Assembly (NCBI GenBank): GCA_015272325.1
Contig: JACYLU010000038.1
Location: 124,001 to 188,000, forward strand
Length of the DNA: 64,000 bases
Reading direction: 5' to 3'
From: Synechococcales cyanobacterium C42_A2020_086
GTDB lineage: Bacteria; Cyanobacteriota; Cyanobacteriia; Elainellales; Elainellaceae
Part shown: positions 1 through 7,729 of the stretch, piece after piece
How positions within the stretch are numbered: position 1 is the stretch's first letter
Layout of the letters: each line of letters starts with the position of its first letter
Position numbers and translations under genes: made by a program
Notes under the pieces: generated by a model
What the model was told of the DNA's origin: nothing
The model's input: the letters and a program-made list of their open reading frames with translations, nothing else
Database searches by the model: none

Positions 1-566
1 TGGTTCACCAAAGCAGCACTAGGTTCAACGCGCTGGATCCAGCCTTCCGTGAGCACATCGGCTGAGCGGTCGAGCGGGTCGCAAATCAGGGCAAAAAACC
101 ACTGATAATCTTTGCCAACGGTCAGTGGCGGCAGGCTGCCATCTCGGGGAAGCTGCAGGCGGATCACACCTGGCTGGGGAGCAATCGGCACAACGGTTTG
201 GTAGACTTCGGTCCCCGTATGGTCCAGCAGGATAAATTCCGCAGCGGCAGCAGAATTCTCGGGCACATACCAAAACAGCGTCGGGTATTCGGCTATAGTC
301 AACCCAAAATTGGTGTTGGGAATCATTGCCGTAAGCGGCAGCGAGTTGGGCTGAGGCGACTGGGCGGGCAAACAGGCTCCCCGCGTTCCTCCCCCTTCGC
401 GACGTCCTGGCAACCCCCGACCGGGCGGCACATAATCCTGAGCGGCACCTGGCACCGGCATCACCGCTGGTCCGAGTGTCCCCAGCAAGACCCCCAGCAA
501 GACCCCCAAGCGCACCCCATAGAGACCTTGGCGGCCGCAATGCAACTTGAAACTGAGACGGCTCAT
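1..566 (-). CDS. DUF928 domain protein, 3' end cut by window edge
   Basis: This reading frame runs off the left edge. It starts at the ATG at 566-564 (MSRLSFKLHCGR), followed by a hydrophobic signal-like stretch ending near PGAAQ, then the RGLPGRREGGGTRG segment and the NFGLTIAEYPTLFWYVPE segment. It ends with ALICDPLDRSADVLTEGW, all typical of the cyanobacterial DUF928 family. The protein is probably exported. Its function is unknown; relatives often lie near sensor or CHASE2 proteins, which are not visible here. A longer open frame on the same strand (25-642) overlaps it in another phase but has no family features, so I treat that as a shadow. The call is firm on family and weak on role. 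Confidence 0.8.
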   Translation of the reverse strand, partial: MSRLSFKLHCGRQGLYGVRLGVLLGVLLGTLGPAVMPVPGAAQDYVPPGRGLPGRREGGGTRGACLPAQSPQPNSLPLTAMIPNTNFGLTIAEYPTLFWYVPENSAAAAEFILLDHTGTEVYQTVVPIAPQPGVIRLQLPRDGSLPPLTVGKDYQWFFALICDPLDRSADVLTEGWIQRVEPSAALVN

Positions 567-648
567 GAGCAACCCCGATAAGGCGATCGATCCCCAGGTA
601 TAGCATGCCTGGGATTTCAACTCGCTGAGGAATGTCACCCAATCTGCC

Positions 649-2436
649 TTAATAATAGGTGGCTGACTTGCGATGCTGCACCGCCGTGACTCCCACGGCT
701 TCTAGCACCTTGCCATTATCCACGGTGGCATAGATCAACCAGTGATCGTTACATTCCATGCGGTTCTGCACGGTGCACTCCAGGTAGGCTAAGGCTTCAT
801 CGAGCACCAAACAGCCATTGGTTGCTGGATGAGTCAGCATTTCCGCAAAGCGGTCTTCGCCGGGAGCAATAGTTTTCATAAAGTGGCGGCGGACGTTGCG
901 CCCCTCTTTCAAAATATTCAGCACAAAGGGGCTACCTTCGTCTGCCAGAGCGTTGGCTTGGTCTTTGCTGATGGCAATGGTGATACCGGGCGGATTAAAA
1001 GTGGCTTGCGACACCCAGGAGGTGAGAATGCCCTGATGGCGATCGGCTTGCCGGGTCGTGATGACGCAGAGGGAACCTGTGATCCGCCCCACAGCCTGAG
1101 CAGTGCGATCGCTTTGAGCATCGGCCACCTGCTGACGAGGACTCCAGACCTTCTTGGATTTTTTCAGGATCTGCGCAAATTCGGCGCCCGCTGCCTCGCA
1201 CTGCTGCAATTGCTCTTCCGTTGGCTTGAACTTGACGCGGATCGGCTCAAAGCCAAAGCGGAATCCGGCATCTTGCAGCTTGGTCTCTAGCAAATCTACG
1301 GCTTCTCCGCTCCAGCCATAGGAGCCAAACACACCGGCCAGCTTGGTTTTTGTAGCACTGGACAGCACAATTCCCAGAGCAGTTTGGATTTGTACCGGAG
1401 CATGACCTCCCAAGGTTGGCGAACCAATGATGAAACCATCGCATTCTTCAATGGCGCGGGTAATCGCAGCGGGTTCAGCAAACTCGCAGTTGATGGTGTT
1501 CACCGCCACGCCAGACTGGGTGATGCCTTGGGCAATCGCTTGAGCTAGGGTGCCGGTGTTGCCATAGGCAGACGTGTAGAGCAACGCCACGGTCAATTCT
1601 CGGTTTTGCTGCTGCTGGCACCAATCGCGGTAGTCGAGCGTTAGGCGGCTGAGGCTGTGGCGCACTAGTGGACCATGCCCCGGCGCGTATAGCTTGGCAG
1701 AGAGGGGCGTCAGCTTGTCGAGGGCAGCTTCAACTTGCGGAGCCTGGGCGGCGTGCAAGCAATCAAAATAGTAGCGGCGGTCATCGCTGAGGGTGCGCCA
1801 GTGGGCATCAAAGAGATCATCACCGCAGAGATGGGCCCCAAACAGCTTATCCGTGTAGAGAATGCCAGTTGCCGGGTCGTAGGTACAGAGTTCGTCGGGA
1901 TGGCGCGGCGTCGGCACAAAGCGAAACTGCAAGGCATGCCCATTGCCGAGATCGAGGACATCCTCATCCCGCACCACACGCAGCTTGAAACTGCGGTCAG
2001 CTCCATACTCAATGCCAAAGTCGAGCGCTTCTTCGTCTTGCAGGGTGCGGCTGTCTAGCGGCTGATCGGCAAAGGCAGATCGCAGCACGTTGGCGGCAGG
2101 CTTCGAGCAGATCACCGTTGCATAGGGAGCCAGCATCAAAAGCTGCTTCAGGGTCGCAATCCGGTTGGGGTTGACATGGCTCAGGATGATGTAGCTAATT
2201 CGCTGGTAATACTGGTGCTGCTGTAGCTCTTCCAAGAAAATATCGGTAAACGATTCCCCAGGGGGGTCGATTAGCGCGACTTGGGGCGCTTGAATCAGGT
2301 AAGAATTGGCAGTGGTGCCCCGCTGGCGAGCATATTCCACCTCAAATCTGAGCCGTGTCCAGGTGCGCGATCGCAGCACCAGCGTACTTTCAGCAATTTC
2401 GCCAACCTGAACATCCCGCTGTTTATGGTCCGACAT
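649..2436 (-). CDS. flv1: flavodiiron protein, Flv1-like (non-canonical metal ligands)
   Basis: 595 residues with the three-part cyanobacterial layout: an N-terminal beta-lactamase-like domain (about 30-270), a flavodoxin domain (from about 280, LLYTSAYGNTGT, then GSPTLGGH) and a C-terminal flavin-reductase-like domain (about 440-595). Such proteins reduce oxygen to water with photosynthetic electrons downstream of photosystem I. The canonical H-x-E-x-D-H iron ligands are replaced by HVNPNR (residues 87-92), which in cyanobacteria marks the Flv1/Flv2 type that works with a canonical partner (Flv3/Flv4). No partner lies in this window. A strong AGGAGG sits upstream of the ATG, supporting the start. 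Flv1 rather than Flv2 is an inference from the general pattern, not from an alignment. Confidence 0.87.
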   Translation of the reverse strand: MSDHKQRDVQVGEIAESTLVLRSRTWTRLRFEVEYARQRGTTANSYLIQAPQVALIDPPGESFTDIFLEELQQHQYYQRISYIILSHVNPNRIATLKQLLMLAPYATVICSKPAANVLRSAFADQPLDSRTLQDEEALDFGIEYGADRSFKLRVVRDEDVLDLGNGHALQFRFVPTPRHPDELCTYDPATGILYTDKLFGAHLCGDDLFDAHWRTLSDDRRYYFDCLHAAQAPQVEAALDKLTPLSAKLYAPGHGPLVRHSLSRLTLDYRDWCQQQQNRELTVALLYTSAYGNTGTLAQAIAQGITQSGVAVNTINCEFAEPAAITRAIEECDGFIIGSPTLGGHAPVQIQTALGIVLSSATKTKLAGVFGSYGWSGEAVDLLETKLQDAGFRFGFEPIRVKFKPTEEQLQQCEAAGAEFAQILKKSKKVWSPRQQVADAQSDRTAQAVGRITGSLCVITTRQADRHQGILTSWVSQATFNPPGITIAISKDQANALADEGSPFVLNILKEGRNVRRHFMKTIAPGEDRFAEMLTHPATNGCLVLDEALAYLECTVQNRMECNDHWLIYATVDNGKVLEAVGVTAVQHRKSATYY

Positions 2437-2583
2437 GACAATATCCTCCTAACTGCACCATGCAGGAAGTCCTCCAGCCGATGAAGCGTTGCCCCCGCCG
2501 AATTCCTTCTTTGATCGGTCCTGTGCATTGCTCCTCACTTCTAACGATAACCCTCAACGGGACTGACCCCTGCAAACCAAGGA

Positions 2584-3174
2584 TTAGATTCTGCGATTGC
2601 TCGCTCTCGATGCGGGTTCCGAGATCATGCCATTCAGCACCATCGACTCTTCAGAGGGCATGAAGGGAGAGTCCGCCTCGGCCTGAGCCTGCAAAGACAA
2701 TTCGCGGTTTCGCCGCACCGACAGCACATGCTCAGGATCGATGCCTTCAAAAGTAGGGGGCAACCAGACTCGCACCACCATCAACGCCCCCAACACTAGC
2801 AGCAGCGAACAAGCCGCCAGAATTTGCGTCCAGGGCGCTTCGAGCACTCCATGCACAATCACCTCACGCAGGATTGAAACAATCGACACTTCCACAGCGA
2901 CCCCAATTGACACGCGCTGCTCTTGCAGGTAGATAATCAGCAGGCGAAACATCTCGACCAGAATCAGCAAAAACAAGATATCTGCCGTGACCGCCGGAAA
3001 GTCGAGCGGGGGCAGCAGCGACAAAAACATCTCGCGGAGCTGGATCAGCATGAAGCTAAATAACCCAAAGCAGAGGGAAACCACGATCAAATCCTGAACC
3101 GTTTCCAATGCTCGAACCACCTGCTGGCGTTTGACCGATTCGTAACGGGAGGTGAAGGACGATAAGGGCTGCAT
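2584..3174 (-). CDS. PsiE-like phosphate-starvation-inducible membrane protein
   Basis: About 196 residues with four hydrophobic helices (roughly residues 28-48, 64-82, 95-110 and 118-136) and the motif LLIIYLQEQRVSIGVAVEV, typical of the PsiE family. The family is named from E. coli PsiE, whose molecular role is unknown. I chose the ATG at 3174 because AAGGAG lies seven bases upstream; a GTG two codons earlier would add only two residues. The C-terminal 50 residues are polar and likely cytosolic. Directly upstream are three copies of GAAGTTAATGCA (3188-3229), which may be regulatory. It is transcribed in the same direction as the flavodiiron gene but is separated from it by about 150 bp, so a shared transcript is not clear. 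Confidence 0.75.
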   Translation of the reverse strand: MQPLSSFTSRYESVKRQQVVRALETVQDLIVVSLCFGLFSFMLIQLREMFLSLLPPLDFPAVTADILFLLILVEMFRLLIIYLQEQRVSIGVAVEVSIVSILREVIVHGVLEAPWTQILAACSLLLVLGALMVVRVWLPPTFEGIDPEHVLSVRRNRELSLQAQAEADSPFMPSEESMVLNGMISEPASRASNRRI

Positions 3175-3180
3175 AATCAC

Positions 3181-3518
3181 GCTCCTTGAAGTTAATGCAG
3201 TTTGAAGTTAATGCAGTGAAGTTAATGCAATACTGCTTAGCATAACTTCAAGTAGACTTATAGTTAAAGGGTAATTTAATCAGAAAAATTGATAATTTGC
3301 TTATTGAGCACCAATCCTTCTCCAGCAAATCTTCTAGGGCGAATCTCAGTGGAATCGAAAGAATCGCAAGAATCGAACCTCAGTTGCATCTCAGTACGCG
3401 GTGACGCGATCTCCTGCATCCGCTTTCCGCAGATTGCCACCTCTAGCGGTCAATTCAACGGCGGTAGATCTTGGCATGCTGACCTGGCACACTAAAGCAA
3501 GGCCTGTGAGACCTCCCT
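3181..3518. other. intergenic region between PsiE-like gene and mug
   Basis: A divergent spacer. Apart from the 12-mer direct repeats next to the PsiE-like gene, and an AT-rich segment around 3230-3300 that could hold promoters, I see no gene. A GAATCGAACC stretch near 3370 recalls a reversed tRNA T-arm, but no acceptor stem or CCA end is present. Confidence 0.5.
3188..3229. repeat. three direct repeats of a 12-mer upstream of the PsiE-like gene
   Basis: GAAGTTAATGCA occurs at 3188-3199, 3204-3215 and 3218-3229. On the strand of the PsiE-like gene each copy reads TGCATTAACTTC. Its TTAAC core resembles the core of cyanobacterial Pho boxes, but the 14-16 bp spacing does not match the usual 11-bp Pho-box period. 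It may be an operator or only a local duplication. Confidence 0.6.
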
Positions 3519-4070
3519 ATGACTCGCCGCAAACCCAGCAAAGCTGAGATTCAAGCTGCCGTCAACAAAACTGTTCCCGATATCATTGCCGCGGATCTAC
3601 AGGTGCTTTTCTGCGGAATTAATCCCAGCTTGTATAGTGCCGTTGTTGGCCATCATTTTGCTCGTCCTGGTAACCGCTTTTGGAAAACGTTGTATGCAGC
3701 TGGCTTTACCGATCGGGTGTTTGATCCAAGCGACGATCGAGCGCTGCTGCAGCTTGGGTACGGTATTACCAATTTGGTCGATCGCGCCACCGCCCGTGCT
3801 GACGAACTGACTCCCGACGAATTAGTAATCGGATATCGATCGCTTGCTGCGAAAGTGCAACACTACCGACCTCGCGTTCTAGCTGTGTTGGGCATTAGCG
3901 CCTATCGCCTCGCGTTCCAGTGCCCCAAGGCCACCCTCGGACCGCAAGCAGCGACGTGTCAGGGAGCAACGCTGTGGGTGCTGCCAAACCCGAGTGGACT
4001 CAATGCTCATTATCAGTTAGCGGATCTGGGGCGCGTCTATCGAGAGCTGCGGGACGCCATTTCCAGTTAG
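3519..4070 (+). CDS. mug: G/U mismatch-specific uracil-DNA glycosylase (Mug family)
   Basis: 183 residues. The protein removes uracil or thymine from mispairs with guanine, starting base-excision repair. It carries the family motif FCGINPS (about 32-37) that shapes the active site, and NPSGLN (157-162), the intercalation loop region. The intervening HHFARPGNRFW segment is also characteristic. Length matches the bacterial Mug family (about 170-190). It is monocistronic on the plus strand: the neighbours on both sides are on the minus strand. No catalytic Asp is expected in Mug proteins, so its absence is normal. Confidence 0.9.
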   Translation: MTRRKPSKAEIQAAVNKTVPDIIAADLQVLFCGINPSLYSAVVGHHFARPGNRFWKTLYAAGFTDRVFDPSDDRALLQLGYGITNLVDRATARADELTPDELVIGYRSLAAKVQHYRPRVLAVLGISAYRLAFQCPKATLGPQAATCQGATLWVLPNPSGLNAHYQLADLGRVYRELRDAISS

Positions 4071-4130
4071 GATTAGGACGAAACAGGTTACAAGGAATCT
4101 AAGGAATCGGGTTTCGGTGCTGCCCTAGAC

Positions 4131-4727
4131 TCAGCGCTCGGGACGCAGGCGGGGGACGGGTTCGCCTGTCCGTTGCCAGGTGCTTTGCAGTGGAGCCAAG
4201 TCTACGTTCGGCTTTGCAAAGCGCAATGACCAAATAATCGCGCCCCCCAAGGTACAGGTAACCACCACCAGCAAGACGCTAAGCAGCCGAATGCGCGACT
4301 GCAACTGGGAAATTTCGGTCTCACATCTGGCGATTTTATTAGCCACTGCCAATTGCCTTGAGGAGTCCTCAGGCAGCGCCGGCAGCGACTGCTTGGGCTG
4401 AAATTTGACCTGCGTGTAGAGCCAGTCGGTGATCAGCTGCGGGGCATTGCGCTTCACCCAGCGCAGAGCAACCCACTTAAAGGCAGGCTTAGTGAATTTG
4501 GCAACCCAGCGAGTGAACCGATTCATCGACGGATAGGGAACATTCCGGTTGATCCAATTCACGGAAGCCACGTCATAGAGCCGGTCAAGAATCAGTTTGG
4601 CGGTTTCTTCCTCGCGAATCAGCAGGTTCTCCAAGAGCAACTGCACATCCAGCATACGCTCAGCTTCCACTTGGATGCGCTCGCTCGCGTGTTGGGAGGT
4701 TGGTTCTACTCCTGCTGGATTTGCCAT
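4131..4727 (-). CDS. conserved cyanobacterial hypothetical protein with C-terminal membrane anchor
   Basis: 198 residues, mostly polar and helical, with one hydrophobic helix near residues 147-168 (LLSVLLVVVTCTLGGAIIW) preceded by a short coiled-coil-like stretch (CETEISQLQSRIR). The segment before it (FTRWVAKFTKPAFKWVALRWV) is basic and aromatic and could lie along a membrane surface. I do not recognise a functional domain. It is convergent with mug and separated from it by 60 bp. Orthologues of this style appear to be restricted to cyanobacteria, which is an impression, not a search result. Confidence 0.6.
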   Translation of the reverse strand: MANPAGVEPTSQHASERIQVEAERMLDVQLLLENLLIREEETAKLILDRLYDVASVNWINRNVPYPSMNRFTRWVAKFTKPAFKWVALRWVKRNAPQLITDWLYTQVKFQPKQSLPALPEDSSRQLAVANKIARCETEISQLQSRIRLLSVLLVVVTCTLGGAIIWSLRFAKPNVDLAPLQSTWQRTGEPVPRLRPER

Positions 4728-4890
4728 GATACTTTGATTACACTGTCACTGATTCTACTGGCGGATAGGCTGAGCTACCCTATTCCTCCTTAATTATTTT
4801 TGCAATCCTCAAATGCGATGTCCGTCTATCTTTCTGTCTATCTTACGGAGGGGGTATGGAGGGAGTATAGATAGAGTACAGAGGAAGCTT

Positions 4891-5256
4891 TCAACGATTC
4901 GCCATGGCTACGATCAGACTCACTCCCAGGAGTCCAAGCACAATCAGCAGCCCTGTGTGGCGCTGTAGCCAGCCTCGAAGCGTTGCCTGCCAGCTCAGCC
5001 GGTAGCGCAATCGCTCGGGGGGATGCAGGCGATTGTGATAGAGCGTACATTCTTTGGCATAGGGACGCTGAGGAAAGTTACAGGTATTATCCTCATCGTA
5101 GGTGCAGGTTTGACACAGGTATTCGTCCTCTACTGCCCGATATAAAGGAATGCCCGGATGCCCATAGGCCTTTAGGGCGGTGCGGCAGTAGGGGCAGGTA
5201 ATGGCTTGCGAGTCAACGGCTTGGTGACAGCGGGGACAGGTCGGCATCGGCGGCAT
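4891..5256 (-). CDS. zinc-ribbon protein with C-terminal transmembrane helix
   Basis: 121 residues. The N-terminus is a zinc ribbon, CPRC then CPYC (residues about 8-11 and 21-24), followed by a second cysteine group (CQTC, then C in TCNFP and in KECTLY). A single hydrophobic helix near residues 100-117 ends the protein, so the cysteine-rich part probably faces the cytosol. It could be a membrane-tethered metal-binding or protein-interaction module; the function is unknown. The start is uncertain by three residues, since MPPMPTC offers two ATGs and neither has a clear ribosome site. Confidence 0.68.
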   Translation of the reverse strand: MPPMPTCPRCHQAVDSQAITCPYCRTALKAYGHPGIPLYRAVEDEYLCQTCTYDEDNTCNFPQRPYAKECTLYHNRLHPPERLRYRLSWQATLRGWLQRHTGLLIVLGLLGVSLIVAMANR

Positions 5257-5341
5257 CGGTAAATCTAGGCAAGATGATCAACAACGTCGTCCAGTGGTTG
5301 CGACTAGGACGTTGACCAAGACTGGTAATCCTAGCCTAACG

Positions 5342-5644
5342 CTAATACCGCTTGCGCACCTGATAGCGGTTCGATTCTACGATGGTGTAGGTGTTTCCCA
5401 TTGCGGCATTAAAGTCGGCTTCCACCTGCTCCAAGACCGATTTGGGCACGGCCTGCCACTGCTCGAAGCTTTCCCAGTGGATCACCACCACCACTTCAGC
5501 TAAATTGCCGGGGCTAATCCAAACTTCTTTACTGACAAAACCGGGATAGCGGGCCAGAACGGTCGTCCACAGCTCGGCATCTTTCTGGACAAACTGCTCG
5601 CGCAGTTCAGGAGTCACCCGCACTTTTAACCATTCAACTACCAT
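5342..5644 (-). CDS. TIGR03792 family protein (ABM-like fold)
   Basis: 100 residues starting MVVEWLKVRV. The sequence fits the small cyanobacterial family TIGR03792: a predicted ferredoxin-like alpha/beta fold related to antibiotic-biosynthesis-monooxygenase-like domains, with the conserved ARYPGFVSKEVWISP and VVIHWESFEQW segments. Members lack a proven activity; the fold suggests binding of a small molecule or dimerisation. It is downstream-adjacent to nothing on its strand within 80 bp and is likely monocistronic. Upstream lie three GTTAGCC copies (5648, 5659, 5671). Confidence 0.8.
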   Translation of the reverse strand: MVVEWLKVRVTPELREQFVQKDAELWTTVLARYPGFVSKEVWISPGNLAEVVVVIHWESFEQWQAVPKSVLEQVEADFNAAMGNTYTIVESNRYQVRKRY

Positions 5645-5647
5645 ATC

Positions 5648-5677
5648 GTTAGCCTATTGTTAGCCTAATTGTTAGCC
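5648..5677. repeat. short intergenic tandem repeat (GTTAGCC, three copies)
   Basis: GTTAGCC recurs at 5648, 5659 and 5671 with 11-12 bp periodicity, just upstream of the TIGR03792 gene. It belongs to the same class of intergenic micro-duplications seen elsewhere in the window. Confidence 0.6.
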
Positions 5678-5901
5678 CTGTAGACTGCACCAGTCGAGGG
5701 TGGCGTCTGGTCTGCTAGGGAGGCAATCACCACCTGACGAGTGTAGCAGTCCGCCGGGGTTGCTATGGAAACGGGCAGCGGCAAATTTGCCAGAATAAAA
5801 CGGTAGGCTGAGAGCAGCCCGAGTTGATCATAGTCAGCCGCCTACTCGTCTGGCTTCTTCCTTCGGGTAAAGCATTCAGGAAATACCATTCAGGACACAC
5901 A

Positions 5902-6225
5902 ATGGATAGCAACAATTTGCTAAGACAGCTATTAATGATTGGCATCGGCACCACTTCGTTAGTCGCCGATCGGCTGCGGGAAGTGGGTGACCAGTGGGTG
6001 CGAGACGGCAAGCTAGACCCAGAGCAAGCCAGCAGCTTCATCAACGACCTGATGCAGCAGCTGAAGTCGGAACATACCAACTGGGAAGCCCAGGCTCAGC
6101 GGCAGCTCCGCAATATTTTGCAGGATCTAGGCGTACCGCGCCAAAACGAAATGGACGAACTGCGGGGGCGGCTCGACCGGCTAGAGCGACAGCTGCGGGA
6201 TCTGGAGAACAAACTCTGGCGTTAG
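5902..6225 (+). CDS. phasin-like small helical protein
   Basis: 107 residues from the ATG at 5902 (MDSNNLLRQLLMIGIG). An N-terminal hydrophobic/amphipathic segment is followed by long helices, and the C-terminal third is a strong heptad-type coiled coil (ELRGRLDRLERQLRDLENK). Cyanobacterial proteins with this layout are usually annotated as phasin family or PHA-granule-associated regulators. No PHA synthesis gene is present in the window, so the role is not supported by context. The frame is open further upstream to 5824, but the shorter start fits the family better. Confidence 0.65.
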   Translation: MDSNNLLRQLLMIGIGTTSLVADRLREVGDQWVRDGKLDPEQASSFINDLMQQLKSEHTNWEAQAQRQLRNILQDLGVPRQNEMDELRGRLDRLERQLRDLENKLWR

Positions 6226-6348
6226 CGGTTGGCATCGCGCTTACGTTGGACAAACCTGCATGCGCACTCTCCTAAAGCAGTACACTGGGGATTGGGTTGC
6301 AGTTCTCTGTCCACCCTAATCTCACTCCCAAACTGTTCAGGAGGATTG

Positions 6349-6894
6349 ATGCGGGACATTTTAATTAGCTTCGGCGTAATGGTGATCTGCGTGGTGTTTC
6401 TGGTGGTCGCTCAATGGACGAACCGTAGTCAGGATGCTGTTGCTGCGCCGCTGACACCTGCGCCCAAGACAACGGCAGTGGCTCCACTGCTCGCCCAAAC
6501 CCCCGACTCTAGTGCAGCCGAACTGATGCCAAACGAAAACTCAGAAAACTTAGAGGTCATTACTACAGCGTCCGGTCTTCAATATGTCGAGATCGTGGAA
6601 GGAACGGGCGAAATGCCGCAGACCGGGCAAACTGTCAAGGTTCACTACACTGGCACGCTAGAAGACGGCACGAAATTTGATAGCTCTCGCGATCGCAATC
6701 GTCCCTTTGAGTTTCGCATTGGGGCAGGGCAGGTGATTAAAGGTTGGGATGAAGGCCTGAGCACAATGAAAGTCGGTGGGCAGCGTCGCCTGATTATTCC
6801 GCCGGAGTTGGGCTATGGTGCTCGCGGGGCCGGTGGCGTGATTCCTCCCAATGCCACGCTGATTTTTGACGTGGAGTTGTTGGGCGTTCGCTAG
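6349..6894 (+). CDS. FKBP-type peptidyl-prolyl cis-trans isomerase
   Basis: 181 residues from the ATG at 6349, chosen because AGGAGG (6339-6344) lies four bases upstream; the frame opens earlier but without such a site. A single N-terminal hydrophobic helix ([19 protein letters not shown]) anchors the protein or acts as an uncleaved signal, followed by a low-complexity linker. Then comes a complete FKBP domain (about residues 75-181) with [34 protein letters not shown] and [12 protein letters not shown]. It should catalyse prolyl isomerisation during folding in the periplasm or thylakoid lumen. The downstream gene converges on it. Confidence 0.9.
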   Translation: MRDILISFGVMVICVVFLVVAQWTNRSQDAVAAPLTPAPKTTAVAPLLAQTPDSSAAELMPNENSENLEVITTASGLQYVEIVEGTGEMPQTGQTVKVHYTGTLEDGTKFDSSRDRNRPFEFRIGAGQVIKGWDEGLSTMKVGGQRRLIIPPELGYGARGAGGVIPPNATLIFDVELLGVR

Positions 6895-6907
6895 TCACTC
6901 GCAGAGA

Positions 6908-6921
6908 CCCGCTGGAGCGGG
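6908..6921. terminator. short stem-loop between convergent genes
   Basis: CCCGC, loop TGGA, GCGGG. It lies between the FKBP gene and the convergent ABC permease gene. There is no clear T-run on either side, so intrinsic termination is only possible, not shown. Confidence 0.35.
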
Positions 6922-6922
6922 C

Positions 6923-7729
6923 CTAGCTAGACGCGCTGGTGTAAAACCGCAGGGCAAATCGCCAGAAGCTGTGGCTCAGCAGCAGCAGTGCCAGTGCCAG
7001 CAGACCCGCTCCACCCAGCCAGACCCATTGGGTGCGGTTTAGCAAGGTTTCAGCGGGAACGGTAGTCAAGAAGGCGACTGGCACAACAAACGTGAAAAAG
7101 AAGCGGTAGGCAACCGGATAGGCAGCCATGGGAAAGCGCCCCGCTTCTAGTAGGCCACGCAGCACTTCAGTCACGTTGTAGATTTTGACGAACCAAATGC
7201 TGGTGGCACCCAGCATAAACCAGAGGCTATACAGACTGATGAGTCCAAACAGCAGCGGTATCGCCCCGAGGGCATAGGCACTAGCGGGAATGCCTAGCCG
7301 CCCGCCGGCATAGCCAATCAGCACCAGCCCAAAGATTAGATCGGGCAGCCCCCAGGGCGACACGGTACGGGCAGACAGCCAGAATTGCGAGCTAATTGGC
7401 TTCAGTAGCACAAAGTCGAGGGTGCCCTGCTGCACTTGCTGCACGATTTGGTTCAAATTTGGTGCTAGAAAGGTAGAGGAAACGCCCTGGAGTATCGTGA
7501 ACACGCCCAGCACCACTAGCGCCTCTTCCCAGCTCCAGCCGGCAAAGGTGTAGCCGGTTTGGTAGAACAAAAACAGGTTAAACAAACTGCCTGCCAAATT
7601 GCCGAGGCTTGTGAGAGATGCTACGACAAAGTTGACGCGGTATTCTAGCTCGGCGGCAATGGCTGTGGACCAGAAGCGAGTGAGGATGATCCAATAGCGG
7701 TGCATAGGGCTTGGCTTCTCGTCAGTCAC
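6923..7729 (-). CDS. ABC-2 type transporter permease (DUF990-like)
   Basis: About 268 residues with six predicted membrane helices and the segments ELEYRVNF, QGTLDFVLLKPISSQF and LWFMLGATSIWFVK, typical of ABC-2 family permeases of the DUF990 type. It should form the membrane part of an ABC exporter; no ATP-binding partner is in the window. Its first ATG overlaps the stop codon of the upstream hydrolase gene as ATGA (7726-7729), implying translational coupling. An internal ATG at 7705 (MHRYWIIL) matches the usual family N-terminus and could be the real start. The substrate is unknown. Confidence 0.82.
   Translation of the reverse strand: MTDEKPSPMHRYWIILTRFWSTAIAAELEYRVNFVVASLTSLGNLAGSLFNLFLFYQTGYTFAGWSWEEALVVLGVFTILQGVSSTFLAPNLNQIVQQVQQGTLDFVLLKPISSQFWLSARTVSPWGLPDLIFGLVLIGYAGGRLGIPASAYALGAIPLLFGLISLYSLWFMLGATSIWFVKIYNVTEVLRGLLEAGRFPMAAYPVAYRFFFTFVVPVAFLTTVPAETLLNRTQWVWLGGAGLLALALLLLSHSFWRFALRFYTSASS

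Noticed and set aside
25-642. 205-residue open frame on the minus strand
   Set aside because: It overlaps the DUF928 gene in another phase and has no family-like segments; composition is Arg/Ala/Cys-rich, as in shadows of GC-rich genes.
3340-3400. Possible tRNA on the minus strand (reversed T-arm-like GAATCGAACC)
   Set aside because: No acceptor stem, anticodon arm or CCA end could be matched.
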